Source: Amycolatopsis nigrescens CSC17Ta-90
Lineage (GTDB): Bacteria; Actinomycetota; Actinomycetes; Mycobacteriales; Pseudonocardiaceae
Direction of reading: 5' to 3'
DNA: 64,000 bases
NCBI RefSeq assembly: GCF_000384315.1
Contig: NZ_ARVW01000001.1
Span: 1,435,746 to 1,499,745 of the forward strand
The translations under genes and the position numbers were made by a program. Under the pieces are notes generated by a model. It was not told the origin of the DNA and did no database searches. It was given only the letters and a program-made list of their open reading frames with translations. Of the stretch, positions 7,671 to 15,450 are shown piece by piece (positions within the stretch are counted from its first letter, which is position 1; every line of letters begins with the position of its first letter).

Positions 7671-8471
7671 TCAGTGGGTGTCGGCAGGATACGGCGGCGC
7701 GAAGCGCCTCGATGGGGGGCGGTGGCCGGGTGACGGGTGGGCCGATCGGCGGGCCAGCGTCGTGACGGCCCGCACCTGGTCGGCCAGCAGGCGTTGTTCC
7801 TCGTCGCGGTCGGCCGGGCGGCGAAAGATCCGCGGTGGGGCGGCGCCGAGCAGGGCGGCGGTGCGCTCGGCGAGCTCCACCGGATGGATCGGATCGTCCA
7901 GCCAGCCGGCCACCGCGCAGCGGCCGCGAAGGGCGGCCAACGCGTCGTGGTCGAGCACGGGCAGTTCGCCGGGCAGTTCGCGCAGCGCTTTCGCGACGGC
8001 CGTGGCGTCGAAGGCGTGGAAGCGGGCCGCGAGCTCGTCGTGGTGCTCGGGGCGCCATCGGTCGGCCGGCGGCAGCGCGGACATCACCTGCCAGGCGTAG
8101 CCGAGCCCGCGCTCGTCGATCATCCTGCCGAGCTTCCGCAGCCGCTTGAGATTGACCGGGAACGGCGTGTCCAGCCAGGCCGGTGCCACCAGCAGCAACC
8201 CGGCCACCCGATCCGGCGCCAGCGCGGTCATGGTGAGCGCGGTGGCGGCACCCATGCTGATGCCGGCCACCACCGCGGTCTCAACACCCAGCTGGTCCAG
8301 CTGCCGCAGCGCGTCCTCGGCGAACGCGCGGAAATCCAGCGCGCACTCCCCCGCCCTGCCACCGTGGTACGGCGCGTCGGGCACCACCACCCGGCCCGGC
8401 AGCAGGGCCGCGGCGCCGCTCCAGTCGTAGGAGCAACCGCCGAGGCCGTGCAGCAACAGGGTCGCGGTCAC
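7671..8471 (-). CDS. alpha/beta-fold hydrolase coupled to transposase-like gene
   Basis: A 266-residue alpha/beta hydrolase. The oxyanion region is HGLGG at residues 8-12, and the nucleophile elbow GISMGAA places the catalytic Ser at ~72. A plausible acid/His pair lies near the C-terminus (GWLDDPIHPVEL). The GTG start at 8471 overlaps the TGA of the upstream gene (GTGA), so translation is coupled; the longer ORF upstream is only open frame. The substrate cannot be inferred. Its 3' end lies ~60 nt from the broken 5' edge of the RHS fragment, which suggests recombination here. Confidence 0.82.
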   Translation of the reverse strand: MTATLLLHGLGGCSYDWSGAAALLPGRVVVPDAPYHGGRAGECALDFRAFAEDALRQLDQLGVETAVVAGISMGAATALTMTALAPDRVAGLLLVAPAWLDTPFPVNLKRLRKLGRMIDERGLGYAWQVMSALPPADRWRPEHHDELAARFHAFDATAVAKALRELPGELPVLDHDALAALRGRCAVAGWLDDPIHPVELAERTAALLGAAPPRIFRRPADRDEEQRLLADQVRAVTTLARRSAHPSPGHRPPSRRFAPPYPADTH

Positions 8472-9562
8472 CTGACCTCGCGCTTCAGCTCGGCCGGCGC
8501 CTGCTTGGCCAGCACGATCGCGGTCTGCACGACCATCGCCAGCGTCATGTGCCGATGCCAGCCGCGCCAGCTCCGCACCTCGTACCGGTCCAGCTTGATC
8601 TCCGAGCGCATGTTCCGCCATCGGGCGTCCATCCGGCGCAGCTCGGAGATGAGCTGGCTCAGCTCGCCGTTCGACGCGAGCCGCCGGTTTCCCGCGCAGT
8701 AGTAGGCCGAATGCGCCGGGTCACGACCGACCGGCGGCCGGGCCGCGTACTGCTCCACCAGCCGTGGCCTGCCCTTGGGGCCGCCGCGCGGGTACCGCTC
8801 GGTCAGCGCGTCCGCGCCCAGCCGCGGGTCGTCGGGCTCCATCCCGCTGAGCCCTTCGAACTCACCGGTGGTCAGCGACATCAGATACGGGATGCCCTTG
8901 GCCTGCAGGTTGCGCCGGAGGGTGACCTTGTCCGAGCACAGCAAGGAGAACAGTGCCCACTGCGGTTCGAGGCCGGCCTCCACCGCGCGGTTGATCATGC
9001 CGGCCGCGATCTGCGACTTGGTGCGGTAACCGAGATCGGACGGGATGGACGCCTTCCGCCGCCGATCCGCGTCCGAAAGCCAGCTCGACGGCAGATACGG
9101 CACCGCGTCGATGAGCACCAGCGCACCACCCGGCGCCGCGTAGAACATCAGCATCGCGAGCTGGCAGTTCTCCAGGCGGCGGTTGTCCACGCTGAACTGC
9201 CGCTCCACGGCGACCGCGTCGGAGCCCTTCTTCACGAAGGTCACCTCGGTCACGTACAGCCCGCCGCTGGCCAGTCCGAAGTGGCGCTTGACCACGTCGA
9301 GCAGGTTCGCCCGCACCTCGGCCTCGTCCCACTGCGCCATGGTGAGCAACCGCTGCGCGCCGTCCGCGCGCCGCTCGTTCGCGTAAGACGCGATGTTCCG
9401 CCGCCCGCTGCCCCCTTGCACACCGTCGTCAGCCCTGCCGACGAGCCCGCACATGTAGTTCCAGGCCCGCTGCCGTGGCTCCGCCCGCGTAAAATTCGGC
9501 GAGATAAGTTCGTGCAGTTTTTTTAGCCAATATTCTACTTCCGAATATTCAACGACTGTCAT
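8468..9562 (-). CDS. IS701-like transposase homologue lacking the DDE catalytic residues
   Basis: A 364-residue protein that follows the IS701-family plan: ENCQLAMLMFYA (usually ENCQ), VPYLPSSWLSDADRRRKASIP, YRTKSQIAAGMINRA and the C-terminal LDRYEVRSWRGWHRHMTLAM. But the first catalytic Asp of the usual VVDETGF is Thr in YVTEVTF (residue ~105). The second, in WVTADE-like sequence, is Ser in WALFSLLC (~206). The expected C-terminal Glu also has no clear match. The frame is intact and no terminal inverted repeats were found, so this looks like a domesticated DNA-binding protein rather than a decaying IS. Coupled to the hydrolase. Confidence 0.78.
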   Translation of the reverse strand: MTVVEYSEVEYWLKKLHELISPNFTRAEPRQRAWNYMCGLVGRADDGVQGGSGRRNIASYANERRADGAQRLLTMAQWDEAEVRANLLDVVKRHFGLASGGLYVTEVTFVKKGSDAVAVERQFSVDNRRLENCQLAMLMFYAAPGGALVLIDAVPYLPSSWLSDADRRRKASIPSDLGYRTKSQIAAGMINRAVEAGLEPQWALFSLLCSDKVTLRRNLQAKGIPYLMSLTTGEFEGLSGMEPDDPRLGADALTERYPRGGPKGRPRLVEQYAARPPVGRDPAHSAYYCAGNRRLASNGELSQLISELRRMDARWRNMRSEIKLDRYEVRSWRGWHRHMTLAMVVQTAIVLAKQAPAELKREVR

Positions 9563-10056
9563 TTACAATACCCCAGCGCATTGTTTATCTTCTTGGAACC
9601 GAGAAGCAATGTGACATGTCGACCACCCAGTGGGGTCAACTTAGAACCTTCCTGGCTAGTACGCAAGCGTTACGGGCAGATCACCCGTACGCACCAATAG
9701 TCGCCACCTGAATGCATCAGTAAGCGATCGATCGAACGCTCTTGGTAACAGGTTCCTGTTGTAACCCTGTCCAGTCAGGGGGCCGCACTGCGCCGTCAGC
9801 CTGATCGAGGGACGACACACCAGGTCCTTGAGTTGCCTGAACCGGACGGCCGCACCAATTGTGAGCTGCGATTTTTCCTGTCTCAAGCAAAATTTTGACG
9901 AACACCCTGCGACGCCACCGCGAGGTCGTTACAGTGATCATCAAGCCAAGCTGAACGGAGGTACGGGAACCACTTACCGGCGCTACTCGCCCGGCAGCAC
10001 CGGGCGGCAAAGCACTGTCCACACTGGACTGACCGAGGCCGCCTTTTGTGCCGGAA
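9563..10056. other. gene-free interval
   Basis: About 490 nt with lower GC than its surroundings and only weak ORFs on both strands that match nothing recognisable. It presumably contains the promoter of the transposase-like gene (AT-rich near 9540-9600) and the end of the sigma operon. No clear terminator or repeat was found. Confidence 0.4.
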
Positions 10057-11340
10057 TCAGCCCGGAACGCAGGCTTTGACGCGTTCGAGTAGCAACTCGC
10101 GCTCGCGGGCGTTGCGGGTGAGCCCGGCCGCGCGTTCGAACTCCTTGGCGGCTTCATCCATTCGGCCGAGTTTGAAGAGCAGGTCGCCGCGCACGCTGGG
10201 CAGCAGGTGGTAGTTCTTCAGCGAGGCCGCCGCCGGCCCTTCGGTCAGGGCGTCCACCAGCTCCAGGCCGGCTTCGGGACCGAAGCCCATCGCCACCGCC
10301 ACCGCCCGGTTCAGCTCGACGACGGGCGAAGGGTTCAGCTTCGCGAGCACGTCGTAAAGCCCCACGATGCGGCCCCAGTCCGTCTCCTCCGCGGTGCGCG
10401 CCCTGGCATGACAGGCCGCCAACGCCGCCTGCAGCGCATACGGGCCGTGCGCCCCGCCGAGCGCTTCGGCGCGTTCGAGCGCGGCGAGGCCGCGGCGGAT
10501 GAGCAGCTGGTCCCAGCGGCCGCGGTCCTGGTCGAGCAGCAGAATCGGCTCCCCGGACGGGCCCGTCCTGGCCTTGGTCCTGGACGCCTGGATCTCCATC
10601 AGCGCGACCAGCCCGTGCACTTCCGGGTCGTCCGGCATCAGCCCGGCGACGATGCGGCCGAGCCGGAGCGCGTCCTCGCACAGCGCCGGGCGCATCCAGT
10701 CGTCACCGGCGGTCGCCGAATAGCCCTCGTTGAACACCAGGTAAATGACCTCGAGCACGGAGGACAGCCTGGCCGCGCGCTCGTCCCCGCGGGGAACCTC
10801 GAACGGCACCCCGGCCTTGGCCAGCGTCCGCTTGGCGCGCACGATGCGCTGCGCGACGGTCGGCTCCGGCACCAGGAAGGCCCTGGCGATCTCGTCGGTG
10901 GTCAGGCCGCCGAGCACCCGTAACGTGAGCGCGACCCGCGCTTCGGTGGACAACACCGGGTGGCAGGACGTGAACACCAGCCGCAGCAGGTCGTCACCGA
11001 TGTCGTCGTCGAGGGTCGCATCCAGGTCCTCTTCGAACCCTTCACCCGCCCCGGCCACCTCGTGCCCGAGCTCCACGATCTTGCGTTCGAGCCGCTGGTT
11101 CCGCCGGATGGTGTCGATCGCGCGACGTTTCGCGGTGGTCATCAGCCAGGCGCCGGGGTTGTTCGGCACGCCCGATTCCGGCCACTGTTCCAGCGCGGCC
11201 ACCAGCGCGTCCTGGGCCAGCTCCTCGGCCAGGCCGACGTCACGCACCATCCGCGCCAGCCCGGCGATCAGCCTCGGCGCTTCGATCCGCCATACCGCGT
11301 CGATCGCGCGGTATGCGTCGGAATTCGGCTCAGCCGTCAC
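10057..11340 (-). CDS. ECF42-type RNA polymerase sigma factor, resident copy
   Basis: A 427-residue sigma factor. Sigma region 2 is in VGLAEELAQDALVAALEQWPE and GAWLMTTAKRRAIDTIRR; region 4 in LTTDEIARAFLVPEPTVAQR. A long helical extension (HGPYALQAALAACHARA, IVGLYDVLAKLNPSPVVELNRAVA) has the TPR-like repeats of ECF42. The DGPF gene lies 12 nt upstream in the same operon. Compared with the passenger copy at 5099-6331, domain order and many motifs are shared (QWPESGVP, FNEGYSATAG) but the proteins are clearly diverged. Likely self-contained stress-type regulation without a classical anti-sigma factor. Confidence 0.88.
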   Translation of the reverse strand: MTAEPNSDAYRAIDAVWRIEAPRLIAGLARMVRDVGLAEELAQDALVAALEQWPESGVPNNPGAWLMTTAKRRAIDTIRRNQRLERKIVELGHEVAGAGEGFEEDLDATLDDDIGDDLLRLVFTSCHPVLSTEARVALTLRVLGGLTTDEIARAFLVPEPTVAQRIVRAKRTLAKAGVPFEVPRGDERAARLSSVLEVIYLVFNEGYSATAGDDWMRPALCEDALRLGRIVAGLMPDDPEVHGLVALMEIQASRTKARTGPSGEPILLLDQDRGRWDQLLIRRGLAALERAEALGGAHGPYALQAALAACHARARTAEETDWGRIVGLYDVLAKLNPSPVVELNRAVAVAMGFGPEAGLELVDALTEGPAAASLKNYHLLPSVRGDLLFKLGRMDEAAKEFERAAGLTRNARERELLLERVKACVPG

Positions 11341-11352
11341 AGTAACCTCGGG

Positions 11353-11778
11353 CTACTGCTTCTCGGCGATCTGCTCGCGCAGCTTGTCATCCGCCTCGCG
11401 CAGCTCCGGGGTGTACTCGTCACCGAAGTCCGCCGCCTCGAACACCTGGCGGATCTCGATCTCGGACTCCTCGCCGTCCTCGCTCGGGCAGCGCCGGACC
11501 CAGTCGATCGCCTCGTCGAGCGAGTCCACCTCGATCATCCAGAACCCGGCGATCAGCTCCTTCGACTCGGCGAACGGCCCGTCGACCACGGTGGTCTGCT
11601 TACCGGAGAACTTGACCTTGGCGCCCTTCGAGCTCGGGTGCAGGCCCGCGCCGTCGACCATCACGCCGGCTTCGACCAGTTCGGCGTTGTACTTCCCCAT
11701 CGCCTCGAGCTGCTCGGTGCTCGGCATGGCGCCACCCTCGGTGTCGCCGGTCGCCTTGATCAGGATCATGAAGCGCAT
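11353..11778 (-). CDS. DGPF (YCII-related) protein, resident copy
   Basis: A 141-residue YCII-type protein with VVDGPFAESKELIAGFW, the canonical DGPF motif. The ATG at 11778 has GGGGAGACGG just upstream. It is first gene of the operon with the ECF42 sigma factor. The acidic C-terminal tail (EYTPELREADDKLREQIAEKQ) is longer than in the passenger copy. Its function is unknown in the literature beyond its consistent pairing with ECF42. Confidence 0.87.
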   Translation of the reverse strand: MRFMILIKATGDTEGGAMPSTEQLEAMGKYNAELVEAGVMVDGAGLHPSSKGAKVKFSGKQTTVVDGPFAESKELIAGFWMIEVDSLDEAIDWVRRCPSEDGEESEIEIRQVFEAADFGDEYTPELREADDKLREQIAEKQ

Positions 11779-11955
11779 TCCGTCTCCCCATTCCGGTTTC
11801 CGGCGCTGAGCGTACGTGGACCGGACGGGCCGTGTCCGGAATGACCGGTCGTTGTGGCCCGAATCTTTCACATACTGGCCTCCAGGCCACTGGCCGTAGA
11901 GGGGCGCTCGGTTCCATTCTCGAACCCGTACGGCAGAAAGATGGAGGTTCCTCGA

Positions 11956-12738
11956 ATGAACGTGCTGTGGTTGTTCGCTCACCCGGAGTCCTCTTCGCTC
12001 AACGGGGCGCTGTGCGAAGAGGGGATCCGCACGCTGGAAGCGGCCGGGCACGACTACCGGATATCCGATCTCTACGCCATGAAATGGAAGGCCACGGTGG
12101 ACCGGGACGACTTCGCCGGCGAGCCCGGCGGGCGGCTGGGGTTGTCCGGAGTGGCCGGGGCGTCCAAAGAGGCATACCGGTCCGGCACCTTGAGCCCGGA
12201 CATCCTTGCGGAGCAAGAAAAACTCGACTGGGCGGACGCGGTGGTCGTGCAGTTCCCGCTGTGGTGGTACGGCATGCCGGCCATCCTCAAAGGATGGTTC
12301 GACCGGGTCTTCGTCAAGGGATACGCCTACGGGGTGACCGATCCGCGGCAGCCCGGCCGCACCCTCCGCTACGGCGAAGGGAAACTGGCCGGCAAACGTG
12401 CCCTCGTCCTGGTGAGCAGCGGCAGCCCCGAAGCCGCCCTCGGCCCGCGCGGCATCAACGGCCAGCTGGACCAGGTGCTCTTCCCGCTGCTGCACGGGAC
12501 GCTCTGGTACGCGGGCATGTCGGTGCTGCCGCCGGTCGCGGTCTACGGCGCCGACCGGGTCAGCCCGGAGCAGTACGAAGCGGCCGCCGCGCTGGTGCGG
12601 GACCGGGTCGGCGCGCTATGGCAGACCGATCCCCTGCCGTTCCGCACGCAGAACGGCGGGGACTACGACGACGAGCTGGTACTCGAACCCGGGCTGGCCA
12701 GTGACGCCACCGGCCTCGGCGTGCATCTGGCCGGATAG
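11956..12738 (+). CDS. NAD(P)H dehydrogenase (quinone)-like flavodoxin-fold protein
   Basis: A 260-residue flavodoxin-fold oxidoreductase of the NQO/KefF type: the FMN/FAD-binding start NVLWLFAHPESSSLNGAL, then WADAVVVQFPLWWYGMPAILKGWFDRVF, which is diagnostic, and a Gly-rich VSSGSPEAALG. Probably a two-electron quinone reductase acting in the cytosol. The ATG at 11956 follows GGAGGTTCCTCG. Divergent from the ECF42 operon (177-nt gap), so a link to that sigma factor is possible but unproven. 23 nt separate it from the GlxA regulator, probably its cotranscribed partner. Confidence 0.86.
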   Translation: MNVLWLFAHPESSSLNGALCEEGIRTLEAAGHDYRISDLYAMKWKATVDRDDFAGEPGGRLGLSGVAGASKEAYRSGTLSPDILAEQEKLDWADAVVVQFPLWWYGMPAILKGWFDRVFVKGYAYGVTDPRQPGRTLRYGEGKLAGKRALVLVSSGSPEAALGPRGINGQLDQVLFPLLHGTLWYAGMSVLPPVAVYGADRVSPEQYEAAAALVRDRVGALWQTDPLPFRTQNGGDYDDELVLEPGLASDATGLGVHLAG

Positions 12739-12761
12739 CGCAGGTGTGCAAGGATCGAGCC

Positions 12762-13748
12762 ATGAGCGCGTTCGTGCATCCCGGCCGGCACCCGGTGGCC
12801 GTCCTGGTCCGCCACGGGCTGCTGCCGATGGAGCTGGGCATCGTGCACCGCCTGTTCGGCCAGGCGGTCACGACCGGCGGCGAGCCGCTGTACGAGGTCC
12901 TGACCTGCACCCCCGACCCGGGCGAGATCCGCACCGACGCCGACTTCACGATCATGGTCGGGCACGGCCCGGAGATACTGGCCCAGGCCGCGACCGTGGT
13001 CGTGCCCGCCTCCGATGAGGACTATCGGCCGCAGGACGGGCGGCTGGCGGACCCGATGGCCGAAGCGCTCGGCCTGGTGCGGCCCGGCACCAGGATCGCG
13101 TCGATCTGCACCGGCTCCTTCGTGCTGGCCGCCGCCGGCCTGCTCGCCGGGCGGCGGGCCACCACTCATTGGCGGTCCGCGGCCGAGTTCCGGCGGCTGC
13201 ATCCGGAGGTGCACCTCGACCCGGACGTGCTCTACACCGACGACCGCGACGTGCTCACCGCGGCCGGCGTCGCCTCGGGCATCGACCTGTGCCTGCACAT
13301 GATCCGGTGCGACCACGGCGCGGCGGTGGCCAACGAGGTCGCCCGCGGCACCGTGGTCCCGCCGCACCGCGAGGGCGGGCAGGCCCAGTTCATCCGGCGG
13401 CCGGTGCCCGAGCCGCGGTCGTCCTCCACCGGCACCGCCCGCGCCTGGGCGCTCGAACACCTCCACCGCCCGCTCGGCCTGCGCGAACTGGCCGCCAAGG
13501 AGTCGATGAGCGTGCGGACCTTCACCCGCCGCTTCCGCGACGAGGTCGGCATCTCACCGCTGCAGTGGCTCACCCAGCAGCGCGTCGAGCGTGCCAGGCA
13601 ACTGCTCGAAGAGTCCGACCTGCCGGTGGACCGGATCGCCGAGGACGCCGGTTTCGGCACCGCCGCCTCGCTGCGCCAGCACCTCCAGGCCGCGCTCGGG
13701 GTCTCCCCCAGCGCCTACCGGAACACCTTCGCCGGTCCACGGTCGTGA
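12762..13748 (+). CDS. GlxA-family transcriptional regulator (DJ-1/PfpI plus AraC)
   Basis: A 328-residue regulator. Residues ~1-190 are a class I glutamine amidotransferase-like DJ-1/PfpI domain with the nucleophile elbow SICTGSFVLAAAGLL. Residues ~220-325 hold two AraC-type HTH motifs (LRELAAKESMSVRTFTRRFRDEVG and VDRIAEDAGFGTAASLRQHL). Members typically sense a small ligand and activate a neighbouring operon. The quinone reductase immediately upstream is the likeliest target. The ATG at 12762 is preferred over an upstream in-frame start because the DJ-1 strand begins at HPVAVLV. Confidence 0.9.
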   Translation: MSAFVHPGRHPVAVLVRHGLLPMELGIVHRLFGQAVTTGGEPLYEVLTCTPDPGEIRTDADFTIMVGHGPEILAQAATVVVPASDEDYRPQDGRLADPMAEALGLVRPGTRIASICTGSFVLAAAGLLAGRRATTHWRSAAEFRRLHPEVHLDPDVLYTDDRDVLTAAGVASGIDLCLHMIRCDHGAAVANEVARGTVVPPHREGGQAQFIRRPVPEPRSSSTGTARAWALEHLHRPLGLRELAAKESMSVRTFTRRFRDEVGISPLQWLTQQRVERARQLLEESDLPVDRIAEDAGFGTAASLRQHLQAALGVSPSAYRNTFAGPRS

Positions 13749-13788
13749 GTGGAAAGTGTTGCCCGCAACCGGGCCGAACGTTTTTCAC
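13749..13788. terminator. imperfect hairpin between convergent regulator and ABC ATPase genes
   Basis: The left arm begins GTGGAAAGTGTTGCCCG. After a CAAC loop comes a right arm CGGGCCGAACGTTTTTCAC, with several mismatches. It lies between two convergent genes and overlaps the ATPase stop codon, so it can terminate both. The arm sequence resembles the hairpin at 33085-33125. Confidence 0.6.
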
Positions 13789-15437
13789 ACACGACCCCAG
13801 CCGGCCCGCCACAGCGCACGGCGGCGGCGCTGCACCACCGGGTCGGCCACCGGCGCGGCCGCGAGCAGCCGCCGCGTGTCCGGGTGCGCCGGAGCGCCGA
13901 GCACGGTCCGGACCGGGCCCTGCTCGACCACCCGGCCGTCCCGCATGATCGCCACCCGATCGGCCAGCTGCTCCAGCAGCGCCAGGTTGTGGCTGATGAA
14001 CAGGCAGGCGAAACCCAGCTCGGCCTGCAACGTGCGGAACAGCTCCAGGATCTTCGCCTGCACGGTGACGTCGAGCGCGCTGGTCGGCTCGTCCGCGATC
14101 AGCAGCACCGGGTCCAGCGCGATCGCCCTGGCGATCCCGGCCCGCTGACGCTGACCGCCGGAGACCTCGTGCGGGTACCGGTGGTGCAGCGCGGCGGGCA
14201 GCCGCACCGCGTCCAGCAGTCCGGCGACCCGGCGGTCCAGCTCGGCCCCGGCCGCCCGCCGGTGCAGCCGGAGCGGTTCGGCCACGCTGGCGGCCAGCGT
14301 CGCGCGCGGGTTGAGCGAAGAGACCGGGTCCTGGAACACCGTGCCGATCCGGCCGAGGAGGTTCTTGCGCTCGGCACCGCGCAGCGCGGCGACCTCGGCA
14401 CCGGCCACCCGGACCGCCCCGGCCTCCGGCCGCAGCAGCCCGGTGATCGCGGCGGCCACCGTGCTCTTGCCCGAACCCGACTCGCCGGCGAGCCCGAGCA
14501 CCTCACCGGCGTCCACCCGCAGGCTCACCTCGTGCACCGCCCGCGCCGCGCGCGAACGCAGCCTGCCGCGATAGGTCACCGACAGCCCGGCCACGGACAG
14601 GACCGGTTCCTCCTCGGTTTCCGGCCGCTCCGGCCGTCGCGGGGAGCTGCCCAACGAAGCCACCGAACCGAGCAGCCGTTTCGTGTGCTCCGCGCGCGGC
14701 GAAGCGAAAACGGCTTCGGCGTCACCCTGCTCCACCACCCGGCCTTCGTGCATCACCACCACCCGGTCCGCGATATCCGCGACCACGCCCATGTCGTGCG
14801 TGATCAGCAGTACTGCCAGCCCGAGCCGGTCGCGCAGCGCACGCAGCAGTTCCAGGATCTCCGCCTGCGCGGTGACGTCGAGCGCGCTGGTCGGCTCGTC
14901 CGCGATCAGCAGCGCGGGGTCGTTCGCCACCGCCATCGCGATCACCACCCGCTGCGCCTGCCCACCGGACAGCTCGTGCGGGTAGGCGTGGAACCGCCGC
15001 TCCGGCTCGGGTAACCCGACCAGGCGCAGCAGTTCGACCGCGCGCCGGCGCGCCCGCGCGGCCGGGCCGCCGCGATGCGCGCGCACCGCCTCCGCCACCT
15101 GCCCGCCCACGGTGAACACCGGGTTCAGCGCGCTCGACGGCTCCTGGAACACCATGCCGACCCGGCCGCCGCGGACCGCGCGCAGCCCGGCAGCGCTGAG
15201 GGTGAACAGGTCGGTGCCGTTCAGCAGCGCCGAACCGGTGACGCGCGCGTTTTCCGGCAGCAGGCCGAGCAGCGACATCGCGGTGGCGGTTTTGCCGGCA
15301 CCGGACTCGCCGACCACCGCCAGCACCTCGCCGGCCGCGAGCGAGTAGCTCACCTCGCACGCGGCCGGCGTAGGGGTGCCGCGGACGAGGAAGTCCACCG
15401 ACACGTCCCGCACCGACAGCACGGGCTCGGACGTCAT
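13785..15437 (-). CDS. dipeptide/oligopeptide ABC transporter, fused dual ATPase (DppD-DppF type)
   Basis: 550 residues with two complete ABC domains. The first has Walker A GESGAGKTA at ~42 and signature LSGGQAQRV; the second has Walker A GESGSGKST at ~310 and signature VSGGQRQRAG. Both have Walker B LLIADEPTSALDVT. The fusion of DppD and DppF halves is common in actinobacteria. It powers the permease pair encoded upstream in the same operon and is the last gene, 13 nt after the binding protein. Substrate class peptide/nickel/opine by family; the actual cargo is unknown. Confidence 0.93.
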   Translation of the reverse strand: MTSEPVLSVRDVSVDFLVRGTPTPAACEVSYSLAAGEVLAVVGESGAGKTATAMSLLGLLPENARVTGSALLNGTDLFTLSAAGLRAVRGGRVGMVFQEPSSALNPVFTVGGQVAEAVRAHRGGPAARARRRAVELLRLVGLPEPERRFHAYPHELSGGQAQRVVIAMAVANDPALLIADEPTSALDVTAQAEILELLRALRDRLGLAVLLITHDMGVVADIADRVVVMHEGRVVEQGDAEAVFASPRAEHTKRLLGSVASLGSSPRRPERPETEEEPVLSVAGLSVTYRGRLRSRAARAVHEVSLRVDAGEVLGLAGESGSGKSTVAAAITGLLRPEAGAVRVAGAEVAALRGAERKNLLGRIGTVFQDPVSSLNPRATLAASVAEPLRLHRRAAGAELDRRVAGLLDAVRLPAALHHRYPHEVSGGQRQRAGIARAIALDPVLLIADEPTSALDVTVQAKILELFRTLQAELGFACLFISHNLALLEQLADRVAIMRDGRVVEQGPVRTVLGAPAHPDTRRLLAAAPVADPVVQRRRRALWRAGWGRV

Positions 15438-15450
15438 GGAGCGGTACCAC

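Noticed and set aside
9656..10079. Small ORFs in the interval before the ECF42 operon
   Set aside because: No ribosome site, no homology and atypical composition; treated as non-coding.
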